A stretch of 64,000 nt of DNA from an uncultured Prevotella sp. (GCA_900315835.1 ONAR01000017.1:62001-126000); one strand, 5' to 3'. Positions 32,918 through 42,157 are shown, counted from the stretch's first letter. Numbers and translations: made by a program. Notes: generated from the sequence alone by a model not told the origin.

Positions 32918-33715
32918 ATGGTAAGTTTCTCTCTTAAAGACAGAGTGGCCCTTGTCACAGGTGCCTCACATGGTATTGGAATGGCTATTGCCGAAGCTTA
33001 TATGGATGCTGGCGCCAAAGTTGTGTTCAACAGCAGTAATGCCAAGTCGCTTGAGCGCGGACTGGCTCAGTATCATGCTGACGGTTATAACGACATCCGC
33101 GGATACGTATGTGATGTATGCGATGAGAAGGCTGTGCAGCAGATGGTGGCACAGATTGAGCAGGAGATTGGCACCATCGACATCCTTGTCAACAATGCCG
33201 GCATCATCCGCCGCATTCCGATGGAGGAGATGAGCGTCGAGGAGTTCCGCAAGGTTGTTGACACCGACCTCAATGCACCTTTCATCGTGTCGAAGGCTGT
33301 CATCCCCGGCATGAAGCGCCTCGGCCACGGCAAGATCATCAATATCTGTTCGATGATGAGTGAGCTCGGTCGCGAGACGGTGTCGGCTTACGCTGCCGCT
33401 AAGGGTGGACTGAAGATGCTTACCCGCAATATCTGCTCCGAATTCGGTGAATACAACATCCAGTGCAACGGCATTGGCCCGGGCTATATCGCTACCTCAC
33501 AGACAGCTCCGCTGCGTGAGCGCCAGCCCGATGGCAGCCGTCACCCCTTCGATGCCTTCATCATTTCCAAGACACCGGCAGCCCGCTGGGGCACCGTTGA
33601 GGACCTGCAGGGACCAGCTGTATTCCTCGCTTCACCGGCTTCCGACTTCGTCAATGGCCACATTCTCTATGTCGATGGTGGTATCTTAGCATATATTGGT
33701 AAGCAGCCGAAGTAA
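32918..33715 (+). CDS. kduD: 2-deoxy-D-gluconate 3-dehydrogenase (KduD)
   Basis: A 265-residue SDR: TGASHGIG cofactor motif, NNAGI, catalytic Ser in ICSMMSELG, YAAAK, and the GPGYIATSQTAPLRE segment usual in KduD/gluconate-5-dehydrogenase. It reduces 2,5-diketo-3-deoxygluconate to KDG. It is first in the operon and is followed 2 bases later by the permease. Gluconate-5-dehydrogenase is the alternative, but KduI, KdgK and Eda downstream fix the pathway. Confidence 0.92.
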   Translation: MVSFSLKDRVALVTGASHGIGMAIAEAYMDAGAKVVFNSSNAKSLERGLAQYHADGYNDIRGYVCDVCDEKAVQQMVAQIEQEIGTIDILVNNAGIIRRIPMEEMSVEEFRKVVDTDLNAPFIVSKAVIPGMKRLGHGKIINICSMMSELGRETVSAYAAAKGGLKMLTRNICSEFGEYNIQCNGIGPGYIATSQTAPLRERQPDGSRHPFDAFIISKTPAARWGTVEDLQGPAVFLASPASDFVNGHILYVDGGILAYIGKQPK

Positions 33716-33717
33716 TC

Positions 33718-35109
33718 ATGAACGTATTCTCATATATCATCTCCTTGGGCGCCTCGGTCATGATGCCTATCCTCTTCACCATCATTGGTGTGTGTATAGG
33801 CATGAAATTTGGCAAGGCGCTTAAGTCGGGTCTTTACGTGGGCGTCGGCTTCGTTGGTTTGGGCATTGTCACCTCACTGCTCACCACCAACTTCAGCGAC
33901 CCGCTCACGGCTATCTCTCAGATCTACCATCTGCAGCTCAACGTCTTCGATATGGGTTGGCCTGCTGCCGCCGCCGTGGCCTACAACACGGCCGTGGGGG
34001 CGCTCATCATCCCTATCTGCTTGGGTATCAACTTCCTGATGCTCATCACGAAGACCACACGCACGGTGAATATCGACCTGTGGAACTACTGGCATTTCGC
34101 CTTCATTGGCGCCGTGGTTTATTTCGTCTTCGACCAGAGCCTGCTGTGGGGTTACTTCGCCGCCATCGTCTGCTACATGATTACGCTGGTTTGTGCCGAC
34201 CTTACGGCCGACCGCTTCCAGCGCTACTACAACCTGCCAGGCATCTCTATTCCGCAGCCTTTCTGCCAGAGTTTCATGCCGTTTGCGCTGGCTATCGGCT
34301 GGCTGTTGGAGAAGATCCCCGGTTTCTCCAAGCTCGACCTCGATGCCGAGGGCATGAAGTGTAAGTTCGGCGTATTGGCCGAGCCCCTGGTGCTGGGTGT
34401 CATCGTCGGTATGCTCATCGCCTTGGCAGCCCATCAGGATGTCAAGGGAGTGCTGTCGCTCGGTGTGATCATGGGTGCGGTGATGGAACTCATTCCGCGC
34501 ATCACCAAGCTCTTCATCGATGGTTTGATGCCTATCTCCGACAAGACCAAGGAGGTTGTTGACCGCCGTTTCAAGGGTAAGAAGGTGCATATCGGCATGA
34601 GTCCGGCGCTGGTCATCGGCCACCCTACCACGCTCGTGTGCTCACTCATCCTGATTCCGGTGATCATCGCTGTGGCAGTCGTCGTGCCCGGCAACCAGTT
34701 CTTGCCCTTGGCTTCGCTGGCCGGCATGTTCTACCTCTTTCCCATCGTCTTGCCCTATACCAAGGGCAATGTGGTGAAGACGCTCATCATCGGTCTGGTG
34801 GCTTTGACCATCGGTTTGTATTTCGTCACCGATATGGCGCCTGACTTCACCAAAGCCGCTTCGGCCGTGTTCGCGGCAACCGGCGATAAGGCCGCCAAGG
34901 TGCCTGACGGGTTCGAGGCCGGCAGCATCGACTTCGCCTCGTCGCTCTTTGGCTACACCATCTATGCCCTGATGAAATACATCAAGTGGATTGGTGCCGC
35001 CATTCTCGTCGTCATCACCGTTGCACTCATGTTGGTCAACCGCCGCCTCATCGTCAAGGATGAGCGCCTGGCAAAGCAGCAGATTAATAATAACACTGAA
35101 AGTAACTGA
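33718..35109 (+). CDS. PTS galactitol-IIC-like sugar permease
   Basis: A 463-residue polytopic membrane protein (about 11-12 helices) of the galactitol/SgcC EIIC type. Typical pieces are VGLGIVTSLL, YNTAVGALIIPICLGINFLML, and LVIGHPTTLVCSLI in the second half. No IIA, IIB, HPr or EI gene is near, so it probably works as a permease without phosphorylation. It lies between KduD and a KduI with a signal peptide, so its likely cargo is 5-keto-4-deoxyuronate or its KduI product. Substrate is inferred from context. Confidence 0.85.
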   Translation: MNVFSYIISLGASVMMPILFTIIGVCIGMKFGKALKSGLYVGVGFVGLGIVTSLLTTNFSDPLTAISQIYHLQLNVFDMGWPAAAAVAYNTAVGALIIPICLGINFLMLITKTTRTVNIDLWNYWHFAFIGAVVYFVFDQSLLWGYFAAIVCYMITLVCADLTADRFQRYYNLPGISIPQPFCQSFMPFALAIGWLLEKIPGFSKLDLDAEGMKCKFGVLAEPLVLGVIVGMLIALAAHQDVKGVLSLGVIMGAVMELIPRITKLFIDGLMPISDKTKEVVDRRFKGKKVHIGMSPALVIGHPTTLVCSLILIPVIIAVAVVVPGNQFLPLASLAGMFYLFPIVLPYTKGNVVKTLIIGLVALTIGLYFVTDMAPDFTKAASAVFAATGDKAAKVPDGFEAGSIDFASSLFGYTIYALMKYIKWIGAAILVVITVALMLVNRRLIVKDERLAKQQINNNTESN

Positions 35110-35113
35110 TAAA

Positions 35114-36076
35114 ATGAAGAAACTTGTTTTGTTTGCCGCCTTCCTTTGCGCCAGCGTCTGCACCTGGGCGCAGGGCTATGAGGTGAAGGCAGAGAATAGT
35201 TACACCTATTATAATACGCGCTGGCCGTCGTCGCCGGCCGACGCGAAGCATTACGACACCGACCGTCTGCGTGCCGAGTATGCCATCGAGAAGGTGTTTG
35301 CCCCAGGCGAGGTCAACTGGACCTATACGCTCTTCGACCGTCTGCTCATCGGTGGCGCTGAACCCACAGCCACTCCGCTGAAGCTGACGAGCATCGCACC
35401 GCTCTATACCGAGAAGCCCAACGACAAACGCCGGTTGCTCGACAACCGTGAGATTGGCATCATCAATATCGGGGGCCCCGGTGTGGTGACCGTCGACGGC
35501 AAGAGCTACGACCTCGACTTCCAGGAGGCGCTCTATGTTGGCCGCGCTACCGACAAGGCCAACAAGGAGATTGTACTCTCAAGCAAGGATGCCGCCAATC
35601 CGGCTAAGTTCTATATGAACTCGGCGCCCGCCCAGTGCGAGTACCCCACGAAGAAGGTGACGCTGAAGGAAGCCAACAACATCAAGGCCGGTTCAATGGC
35701 CGAGAGCAACGACCGCGTTATCCATCAGATGCTTATCGACGGCGTCGCCGGTGTGCGCACCTGCCAGCTGCAGATGGGTATCACCGAACTGAAGACCGGT
35801 TCGGTGTGGAATACGATGCCGGCCCACACCCACCTGCGCCGCATGGAGGCTTATATGTATTATAAGGTGCCCGAGGGTCAGAAGATCCTCCACATCATGG
35901 GTGAGCCGCAGGAGACGCGCCCCATCTGGCTGAACAACGAGCAAGCCGTCATCTCGCCGCAATGGAGCATCCACTGCGCTGCCGGAACGAGCAACTACAC
36001 TTTCATCTGGGGCATGGCCGGAGAAAACCTGGTCTATACCGACATGCAGACGGTGAAGATTCCAGACCTCAGATAA
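35114..36076 (+). CDS. kduI: 5-dehydro-4-deoxy-D-glucuronate isomerase with signal peptide
   Basis: 320 residues. A signal peptide KKLVLFAAFLCASVCTWAQG (cleavage after WAQ, about residue 20) precedes a complete KduI. The cupin metal ligands His238, His240, Glu245 (PAHTHLRRMEAY) and His287 are present. The enzyme isomerises 5-keto-4-deoxyuronate to 2,5-diketo-3-deoxygluconate. Family members are normally cytoplasmic, so this copy is predicted periplasmic. The ATG at 35114 is 4 bases after the permease stop; the frame further upstream only covers permease codons. Confidence 0.9.
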   Translation: MKKLVLFAAFLCASVCTWAQGYEVKAENSYTYYNTRWPSSPADAKHYDTDRLRAEYAIEKVFAPGEVNWTYTLFDRLLIGGAEPTATPLKLTSIAPLYTEKPNDKRRLLDNREIGIINIGGPGVVTVDGKSYDLDFQEALYVGRATDKANKEIVLSSKDAANPAKFYMNSAPAQCEYPTKKVTLKEANNIKAGSMAESNDRVIHQMLIDGVAGVRTCQLQMGITELKTGSVWNTMPAHTHLRRMEAYMYYKVPEGQKILHIMGEPQETRPIWLNNEQAVISPQWSIHCAAGTSNYTFIWGMAGENLVYTDMQTVKIPDLR

Positions 36077-36164
36077 GGTGCCAACCCTGCCCACGGCCTT
36101 CAGGCCGGGACAGGGCGCGCATCATTAAGCAACAACGTTTTTTACCTAAAATAAAAGAGTTAAA

Positions 36165-37190
36165 ATGAAGAACAAAATTGTTACCTTAGGGGAACTTATG
36201 CTTCGTCTGTCTCCGGCTGGCAACAGCCGTTTCGTTCAGGCCGACAAGTTCGACGTCATCTTCGGTGGCGGCGAGGCCAATGTGGCCGTCAGCCTGGCCA
36301 ACTACGGCCATGAGAGCTGCTTCGTCAGCAAACTGCCTGCCCACGAGATCGGTCAGGCTGCCGTCAACTCACTGCGCCGTTATGGTGTTGACACACAATA
36401 CATTGTACGCGGTGGCGACCGCATCGGCATCTACTATTGCGAGACCGGTTCGGCCATGCGTCCTTCGAAGGTAATCTATGACCGCGCCCATTCAGCCATT
36501 GCCGAGGCCGAAGTAAGTGATTTCGATTTCGACAAGATTATGGAGGATGCCGTGTGGTTCCACTGGACGGGCATCACCCCGGCCATCTCCGACAAGGCTG
36601 CCGCCATCGTCGAGGAGGCCTGCAAGGCTGCCAAGCGCCACAACGTGACCGTCAGCTGCGACCTCAACTTCCGCAAGAAGCTGTGGAGCTCGGAGAAGGC
36701 GCAGCGCATCATGCGTCCGCTGATGCAGTATGTCGATGTCTGCATCGGCAACGAGGAGGATGCTCAGCTCTGCCTCGGCTTCAAGCCCGATGCCGATGTT
36801 GAGGCTGGCCGCACCGACGCCGAGGGCTATAAGGGCATCTTCCGTCAGATGCTCAAGCAGTTCGATTTCAAATATGTCGTCTCTACGCTGCGTGAGTCTC
36901 ACTCTGCTTCCCACAATGGCTGGAAGGCCATCATCTACAATGGCGATGAGTTCTATGAGTCGCGCCATTACGACATTCTGCCCATTGTTGACCGTGTCGG
37001 CGGTGGCGACAGCTTTGCCGGTGGTCTCATTCATGGCTTGCTGACGAAGAAGACGCAGGGCGAGGCCCTCGAGTTTGCTGTGGCTGCATCGGCATTGAAG
37101 CATACCATCCCCGGCGACTACAACCTCGTCAGCACTGCTGAGGTGGAGGCCTTAGCTGGCGGCGACGGCAGCGGACGTGTACAGCGGTAA
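36165..37190 (+). CDS. kdgK: 2-dehydro-3-deoxygluconokinase
   Basis: A 341-residue PfkB-family kinase that makes KDPG from KDG. Features: GELMLRLSPAGNSRFVQA, the substrate-binding FGGGEANVAVSLANYG, and the catalytic Asp282 in DRVGGGDSFAGGL. It follows kduI after 88 bases that include a GC-rich hairpin (around 36085-36116), which may tune distal expression. The last residues (GGDGSGRVQR) look like a read-on tail. Confidence 0.95.
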   Translation: MKNKIVTLGELMLRLSPAGNSRFVQADKFDVIFGGGEANVAVSLANYGHESCFVSKLPAHEIGQAAVNSLRRYGVDTQYIVRGGDRIGIYYCETGSAMRPSKVIYDRAHSAIAEAEVSDFDFDKIMEDAVWFHWTGITPAISDKAAAIVEEACKAAKRHNVTVSCDLNFRKKLWSSEKAQRIMRPLMQYVDVCIGNEEDAQLCLGFKPDADVEAGRTDAEGYKGIFRQMLKQFDFKYVVSTLRESHSASHNGWKAIIYNGDEFYESRHYDILPIVDRVGGGDSFAGGLIHGLLTKKTQGEALEFAVAASALKHTIPGDYNLVSTAEVEALAGGDGSGRVQR

Positions 37191-37226
37191 TGCAGTGGTA
37201 CAATATCGTATTAAATGGAATAAATT

Positions 37227-37892
37227 ATGGCTAAGTTTAATCAAATAGAAGTTTATCAAAAGATAGCAGCTACGGGCATGGTGCCCGTATTCTACAATGC
37301 CGACGTTGAGGTGGCCCAATCGGTCATCAAGGCTTGTTACGACGGTGGCGTGCGCGCCTTCGAGTTCACCAATCGTGGTGACTTCGCTCACGAGGTGTTT
37401 GCGCACGTCATCAAGTTCGTGCGCAGCGAGTGCCCCGAACTGGCATTGGGTGTAGGTACCGTCATCGACGCACCGACGGCCGTGCTTTACATGCAGATGG
37501 GCGCCGACTTCGTGGTGAGTCCGTTGCTCAACCCCGAGGTCTCTCGCGTTTGCAACCGTCGTTGCGTGCCTTATGTACCGGGTTGCGGTTCGGTGAGCGA
37601 GGTCAGCACCGCGCAGGAGCTGGGCAGCTACATCGTGAAGTGCTTCCCCGGCAGTGTCCTCACGCCGAAGTTCATCAAAGACATCCTTGGTCCATTGCCT
37701 TGGAGCAAACTGATGGTCACCGGTGGTGTGGCTCCGACCGAGGAGAGCATGAAGGACTGGTTCGGTGCAGGCGCCATGAGTGTTGGCATGGGCAGCAAGC
37801 TCTTCCCCAAGGATAAGGTTGCAGCCAAGGATTGGCAGTATGTCACCGACAAGTGCCGCGAGGTGCTCGGCTACATCAGTCAACTGAAATAG
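37227..37892 (+). CDS. eda: KDPG/KHG aldolase
   Basis: A 221-residue class I aldolase that splits KDPG into pyruvate and glyceraldehyde-3-phosphate. The catalytic residues are Glu46 and Arg50 (EFTNRGD) and the Schiff-base Lys138 (YIVKCFPG). The phosphate-binding TGGVAPTEESMKDWFGAGA is present. It closes the uronate operon 36 bases after kdgK, with a GTCGGCA/TGCCGAC hairpin right after it. Confidence 0.95.
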   Translation: MAKFNQIEVYQKIAATGMVPVFYNADVEVAQSVIKACYDGGVRAFEFTNRGDFAHEVFAHVIKFVRSECPELALGVGTVIDAPTAVLYMQMGADFVVSPLLNPEVSRVCNRRCVPYVPGCGSVSEVSTAQELGSYIVKCFPGSVLTPKFIKDILGPLPWSKLMVTGGVAPTEESMKDWFGAGAMSVGMGSKLFPKDKVAAKDWQYVTDKCREVLGYISQLK

Positions 37893-37902
37893 TTTATAGG
37901 CC

Positions 37903-37920
37903 GTCGGCAGGAATGCCGAC
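37903..37920. repeat. GTCGGCA-GGAA-TGCCGAC hairpin, copy 1
   Basis: Perfect 7-bp stem with a 4-base loop, directly after eda and likely to act as a 3'-end structure. An identical copy including flanking GCTCCTAC lies at 38377-38394. Confidence 0.9.
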
Positions 37921-38137
37921 GCTCCTACATTTTTTGTTTTTATCCCTCAGCAGTCTCAGCAATGTTACAACTTGTTGTCACTCAAAAAGATATAACCGAA
38001 AAGTAGGCGCAGAAGACCTCGCAAACCCTCAGCAAACCCTCAGCAACCCTCAGCGGGCTGAATTGCGCATCTCTGCAGTTCTGTAGGACGCTGCTGCGGT
38101 TCTGTAGGACGCTGCTGTGCAGCGTCTCTATCGATTC

Positions 38138-38300
38138 GCGATACCATAGCTATCGCACCGCGATACCATAGTTATCGCACCGCGATACCATAGTTATCGC
38201 ATCGCGATACCATAGTTATCGCACCGCGATACCATCGATACCATAGTTATCGCATCGCGATACCATAGTTATCGCACCGCGATACCATAGCTATCGCAAA
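38138..38300. repeat. 22-bp hairpin repeat array, copy 2
   Basis: About seven units of 22 bp with core GCGATACCATAGTTATCGC; one unit is interrupted at 38226-38256 by a 10-bp partial copy. Each unit carries GCGATA and TATCGC arms that can pair. The spacer trinucleotides vary among ACC, ATC and AAA. The family also occurs at 6546-6677 and 62328-62346. Confidence 0.92.
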
Positions 38301-38339
38301 GGCCCTATCGACGGCTTGTAGTTATCACAAGGCGGTTGG

Positions 38340-38360
38340 TGGCCGGCACAAGACCGGCCA
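38340..38360. repeat. TGGCCGG hairpin, copy 1
   Basis: TGGCCGG and CCGGCCA arms with a 7-base loop, followed by CTACACTG. Copy 2 lies at 39166-39186. Confidence 0.85.
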
Positions 38361-38376
38361 CTACACTGGCTGCTTC

Positions 38377-38394
38377 GTCGGCAGGAATGCCGAC
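38377..38394. repeat. GTCGGCA-GGAA-TGCCGAC hairpin, copy 2
   Basis: Identical stem and loop to 37903-37920. Confidence 0.9.
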
Positions 38395-38417
38395 GCTCCT
38401 ACTTCTGCTTATTGTAA

Positions 38418-38570
38418 TGACTGGACTTCTGTCTTCTGTCTTCTGGACTTCTGTCTTCTGGACTTCTGGACTTCTTTCTCACGACTTCGGTCTTCCGCTT
38501 ATTGTAATGACTGGACTTCTGTCTTCTGGACTTCTGGACTTCTGGACTTCTAATAACTTCCGACTTCAGT
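38418..38570. repeat. CTTCTGGA-type tandem repeats
   Basis: Irregular tandem array of CTTCTG(GA/T) units, including two longer direct copies that begin CTTATTGTAATGACTGGACT. It has no coding character. Confidence 0.85.
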
Positions 38571-38769
38571 CTACCGTCTTCCGACTTCGCTGAGACTTCG
38601 CTGAGGGTTTGCGGATACTTTTGCGCCCGATGGATTGCCGCATCTATCTGTATATCAAATAATTATTATACTGCTGAGAGTGCTGAGGGATAATAATTCA
38701 AATTACTCAAGTCTATAAGTATTTGATAGATAGAATCATTAATCCGTAATATCGTAGCTCGTAGCGAAC

Positions 38770-38892
38770 GAATAAATATCAACCGCGAAGCGGTTGCGGA
38801 AGATAGCCCGGGGTTGAGCGTCAGCGAAACCCCGGGAAGAGAGGTTTGTCGGTGAGCTTATTCATATTACCCCGTAGGGGTTCCGGCGAAAC
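38770..38892. repeat. Three-hairpin composite repeat, copy 1
   Basis: Three hairpins in series: CAACCGC-GAA-GCGGTTG (38780-38796), CCCGGGGTT/AACCCCGGG (38807-38836) and ACCCCGTAGGGGT (38869-38881). Inverted copies follow at 38968 and 39081. Confidence 0.85.
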
Positions 38893-38967
38893 GATGGTTC
38901 GGATACGGCATTCATCGTCCAAGAAATTTTGGTCTACCAAATTATCTATCGCACTGCTATGTCTTGC

Positions 38968-39073
38968 CGCAACCCCTACGGGGTAAAATGAATAATCCCA
39001 CCGGTGTTCCCTACCCCCGGGGAATCGCTTCGCTCATCCCCGGGCTATTCACCGCAACCGCTCCGCGGTTGGT
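38968..39073. repeat. Three-hairpin composite repeat, copy 2 (inverted)
   Basis: ACCCCTACGGGGT, then CCCCGGGG...CCCCGGG, then CAACCGC-TCC-GCGGTTG: the hairpins of copy 1 in reverse order and orientation. Confidence 0.85.
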
Positions 39074-39080
39074 AAACTAA

Positions 39081-39165
39081 ATGAATAATCCCACCGGTGA
39101 TTCCTACCCCCGGGGAATCGCTTCGCTCATCCCCGGGCTATTCACCGCAACCGCTCCGCGGTTGG
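39081..39165. repeat. Composite repeat, copy 3
   Basis: A near-identical direct copy of the last 85 bases of copy 2 at a 93-base offset, without the CCCCTACGGGG hairpin. Confidence 0.88.
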
Positions 39166-39186
39166 TGGCCGGCACCAGGCCGGCCA
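39166..39186. repeat. TGGCCGG hairpin, copy 2
   Basis: TGGCCGG and CCGGCCA arms with the flanking CTACACTG as in copy 1; abuts composite copy 3. Confidence 0.85.
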
Positions 39187-39380
39187 CTACACTGCTACCA
39201 AGGTTGCATACCTCCACGGACTTTATCCGCTGCGCCGAAAAATCTGCGGAATCGAAGGTATAACAGTAATCTGCTAGATCTGCGTCATCAGCGTGAAAAA
39301 GAATAACGCCGACATCTGCGAGATCTGCGGCATCGGGGGGAGATTATCCTAAGGCAGCATACAAGAATCACGGAGAATTG

Positions 39381-39411
39381 TTGGCAGTTTGTTTTATTCT
39401 TTGTACCTTTG
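39381..39411 (+). promoter_or_regulatory. mutS2 promoter
   Basis: TTG at 39381-39383, 20-base spacer, TACCTTTG at 39404-39411, and the mutS2 ATG 17 bases later. Confidence 0.75.
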
Positions 39412-39428
39412 TGATATAATCAAACAGC

Positions 39429-42116
39429 ATGCTGTATCCAAAGAATATAGAGAACAAACTGGGATTTGACAAGGTGCGGGAGATGGTGAAGGCCCAATGC
39501 CTCTCCACCCTCGGCAAGAGCCTCGTCGACGAGATGACTTTCACCGACGACGCCGAACAGATTAACCAGTGGATGGCCCAGATCAGAGAGATGCGGGCCA
39601 TCGCCGATGGCAACGTTGACTTCCCGTTGACCAACTGCTTCGACATGCGCGAGGCGCTGAAACGCGTGCGCATCCAGAACACATGGCTTGAGGAGTCGGA
39701 GCTGTTCGACATCAAACGGTCGTTGGAGACCATCAATGCCCTCGTCGACTTCCTTTACCAAGGTGAGGCCATTGAGACGTCGGATGATGGCGTCGAGGCC
39801 GATGGGGCTGCGGAGGGCGGCGCCGGTGACCTGCCCGTATTGAAGAAATGGCTTTACCCCGCGCTGCATGACTTGGCCGACGGCGTGGCAACCTTCCCCA
39901 TCCTTGTTCAGCAGATCAACCAGATTATCGATAAGTTCGGCCACCTGCGCGACAACGCGTCGCCCGAGCTGTTCCGCATCCGCAAGGAGTTAGCGGCCGC
40001 CGAGAGTTCCATCTCCGGCATCCTCAACCGCATCCTGCGGTCGGCCCAGAGCGACGGCGTCGTGGATAAAGACGTGACGCCTACGCTGCGCGACGGCCGG
40101 TTGGTCATTCCCGTCATGCCGTCGATGAAGCGGAAGATACAGGGCATCGTCCACGACGAGAGCGCCACCGGCCGCACCGTCTATATTGAGCCCACCGAGG
40201 TCGTCGAGGCCAACAACCACGTCAGGGAACTCGAGGCCGAGGAACGGCAGGAGGTCATCCGCATCCTCACGGTGATGTCGGCCCGCATCCGGCCCCATGT
40301 ACGTGAGATACTCGACTCGTTCGCTTTCCTGGCTCAAATCGATTTCATCCAAGCCAAGGCGCGGTTGGCCAAGACGATGGATGCCTTTGAGCCGCAGGTG
40401 CAGGCCACGCCACTCATCGACTGGATCAGGGCGCGCCATCCGCTGCTTGAGCTCCATCTGAAAGACCGCATCGTGCCCCTCGACATCATGCTGAAGCCCG
40501 AGGAGCGCATGCTGATTATCTCCGGTCCCAACGCCGGCGGTAAGTCGGTGTGTCTGAAGACCGTCGGACTGCTGCAGTATATGCTGCAGACCGGACTGAG
40601 CATCCCCGTGTGGTCGCGCAGCCGCTGCGGTGTATTTAAAGATGTGATGATTGACATCGGCGACGAGCAGAGCTTGGAGAATGACCTCTCGACCTATTCG
40701 TCGCATTTGATGAATATGAAGGTGATGATGCGTCAGGCCTCCGACCGTTCGCTTATCCTCATCGACGAGATGGGCACCGGCACTGAGCCGCAGATTGGCG
40801 GCGCCATCGCCGAGAGCGTGCTGGAGGAGTTCTGCCAGGAGAAGGCATGGGCCGTCATCACCACCCACTACCAGAACCTGAAGCATTTCGCCAAGAGTCA
40901 CGACGGCGTGGTCAACGGTGCGATGCTCTACGACCGCCATGAGATGCGGCCGCTGTTTCAGTTGGCCATCGGTCGCCCCGGCAGTAGCTTCGCCATTGAG
41001 ATAGCGCGGAAGATTGGACTGCCGGAGAAGGTCATCAAACATGCGTCAGACATCGTCGGGTCGGACTATATCCAGAGCGACAACTACCTGCAGGACATCG
41101 TGCGCGACAAGCGCTACTGGGAGCAGAAGCGTGCCACCATCCATGAGAAAGAGAAGGAGCTGCAACGCCGCATCGACCAGTATGAGTCAGGTGTCAACGA
41201 TGTGGCGCGCGACCGTAAGGCCATCCTCGACAAGGCGCGTCAGCAGGCCGAGGACTTGTTGCGCGAGAGCAACAAACGCATTGAGAACGCCATACGCACC
41301 ATCAAGGAGGAGCAGGCCGAGAAGGAGGCCACCCGCCAGATTCGCGCCGAGCTCGACACGTTTAAGCAGTCGGTGAGCGACGACAGTTGGCAGGACCATA
41401 CGAAGCGCATGGGCGCCGGTCTGCTCACCGACGAGGACTTCCAGAAGAAGGTGGAGCAGATTGAGGCCCGCAAGCGCCGCAAAGCCGAACGGAAAGCCAA
41501 GCGTGCGAAGGAAGCCGCCGAGGGTGGTAAGGCGCCGGTTCAGAAGCCGTCGGTCGACCGTCCGTTGGCTGTCGGCGATGCGGTGCAGCTGAAGGGCCTG
41601 CAGTCGAAGGGCATCCTCGAGCGCATCAACGGCAAGAACGGCGTCGTCGCCATTGGCGATATGCACACCAATGTGCCGCTCAACCGGTTGCAGTTGGTTG
41701 TGCAGACGAGCGGCGGGGCATCGGGCAATGGTGCGGCTGATGGTGCATCGGGCGGTGCATCGGCCGGTGCATCGGGCGTTGGAACGAAGACGAAGATGGA
41801 TGAGCTGACCGATAAGCTGCAGTCGTTCCGCGTATCGCATGTGACCCAGGACACCATCGACGACCATCGGAAGAATTTCCGTCAGGACCTTGACGTGCGC
41901 GGTATGCGTGGCGATGAGGCGCTGACGGCTGTGAGGTATTTCATCGACGACGCCATCCTCATGGGAGTGCCCCGTGTGCGTATCCTTCATGGTAAGGGCA
42001 ACGGCATCCTGCAACAGCTCATCCGCCAGTACCTCTCGGCTGAGCCCAGCGTCAGCAGCTTCCGCGACGAGGATGTGCGGTTTGGCGGAGCGGGGATAAC
42101 AGTGGTGGATCTGTAG
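39429..42116 (+). CDS. mutS2: Endonuclease MutS2
   Basis: An 895-residue MutS-family ATPase. Walker A GPNAGGKS is at about 366-373, Walker B in LILIDEMGTGTEP, followed by a long coiled-coil region (about 540-690) and a C-terminal Smr nuclease domain with LDVRGMRGDEAL and HGKGNGIL. A Gly/Ala/Ser-rich linker near 755-785 precedes Smr. Length is above the usual 780-790, explained by the linkers. The protein acts on recombination intermediates or, in Bacillus, on collided ribosomes. It stands alone with its own promoter. Confidence 0.95.
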   Translation: MLYPKNIENKLGFDKVREMVKAQCLSTLGKSLVDEMTFTDDAEQINQWMAQIREMRAIADGNVDFPLTNCFDMREALKRVRIQNTWLEESELFDIKRSLETINALVDFLYQGEAIETSDDGVEADGAAEGGAGDLPVLKKWLYPALHDLADGVATFPILVQQINQIIDKFGHLRDNASPELFRIRKELAAAESSISGILNRILRSAQSDGVVDKDVTPTLRDGRLVIPVMPSMKRKIQGIVHDESATGRTVYIEPTEVVEANNHVRELEAEERQEVIRILTVMSARIRPHVREILDSFAFLAQIDFIQAKARLAKTMDAFEPQVQATPLIDWIRARHPLLELHLKDRIVPLDIMLKPEERMLIISGPNAGGKSVCLKTVGLLQYMLQTGLSIPVWSRSRCGVFKDVMIDIGDEQSLENDLSTYSSHLMNMKVMMRQASDRSLILIDEMGTGTEPQIGGAIAESVLEEFCQEKAWAVITTHYQNLKHFAKSHDGVVNGAMLYDRHEMRPLFQLAIGRPGSSFAIEIARKIGLPEKVIKHASDIVGSDYIQSDNYLQDIVRDKRYWEQKRATIHEKEKELQRRIDQYESGVNDVARDRKAILDKARQQAEDLLRESNKRIENAIRTIKEEQAEKEATRQIRAELDTFKQSVSDDSWQDHTKRMGAGLLTDEDFQKKVEQIEARKRRKAERKAKRAKEAAEGGKAPVQKPSVDRPLAVGDAVQLKGLQSKGILERINGKNGVVAIGDMHTNVPLNRLQLVVQTSGGASGNGAADGASGGASAGASGVGTKTKMDELTDKLQSFRVSHVTQDTIDDHRKNFRQDLDVRGMRGDEALTAVRYFIDDAILMGVPRVRILHGKGNGILQQLIRQYLSAEPSVSSFRDEDVRFGGAGITVVDL

Positions 42117-42157
42117 CCCCCTGGGAGAGGCCCTTATTAAAAAAACTTACCAAATGC

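Larger units (their letters stand above)
37893..39428. other. Repeat-rich intergenic island
   Basis: 1.5 kb with no supportable gene; short open frames inside are made of repeats. It contains, in order: GTCGGCA hairpin, GCAAACCCTCAGC direct repeats (38021, 38032), the 22-bp repeat array, a TGGCCGG hairpin, a second GTCGGCA hairpin, CTTCTGGA tandem repeats, an inverted GCTGAGGGTTTGC copy (38600), three large hairpin-cluster copies (38770-39165), a second TGGCCGG hairpin, ATCTGCG-type repeats (39200-39340) and the mutS2 promoter. Confidence 0.9.

Noticed and set aside
38138-38300. CRISPR array
   Set aside because: Units are directly tandem with 3-base spacers, not 30-base unique spacers, and there are no cas genes.
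39081-39306. Short frames in the repeat island
   Set aside because: They consist of repeat DNA and end within it.
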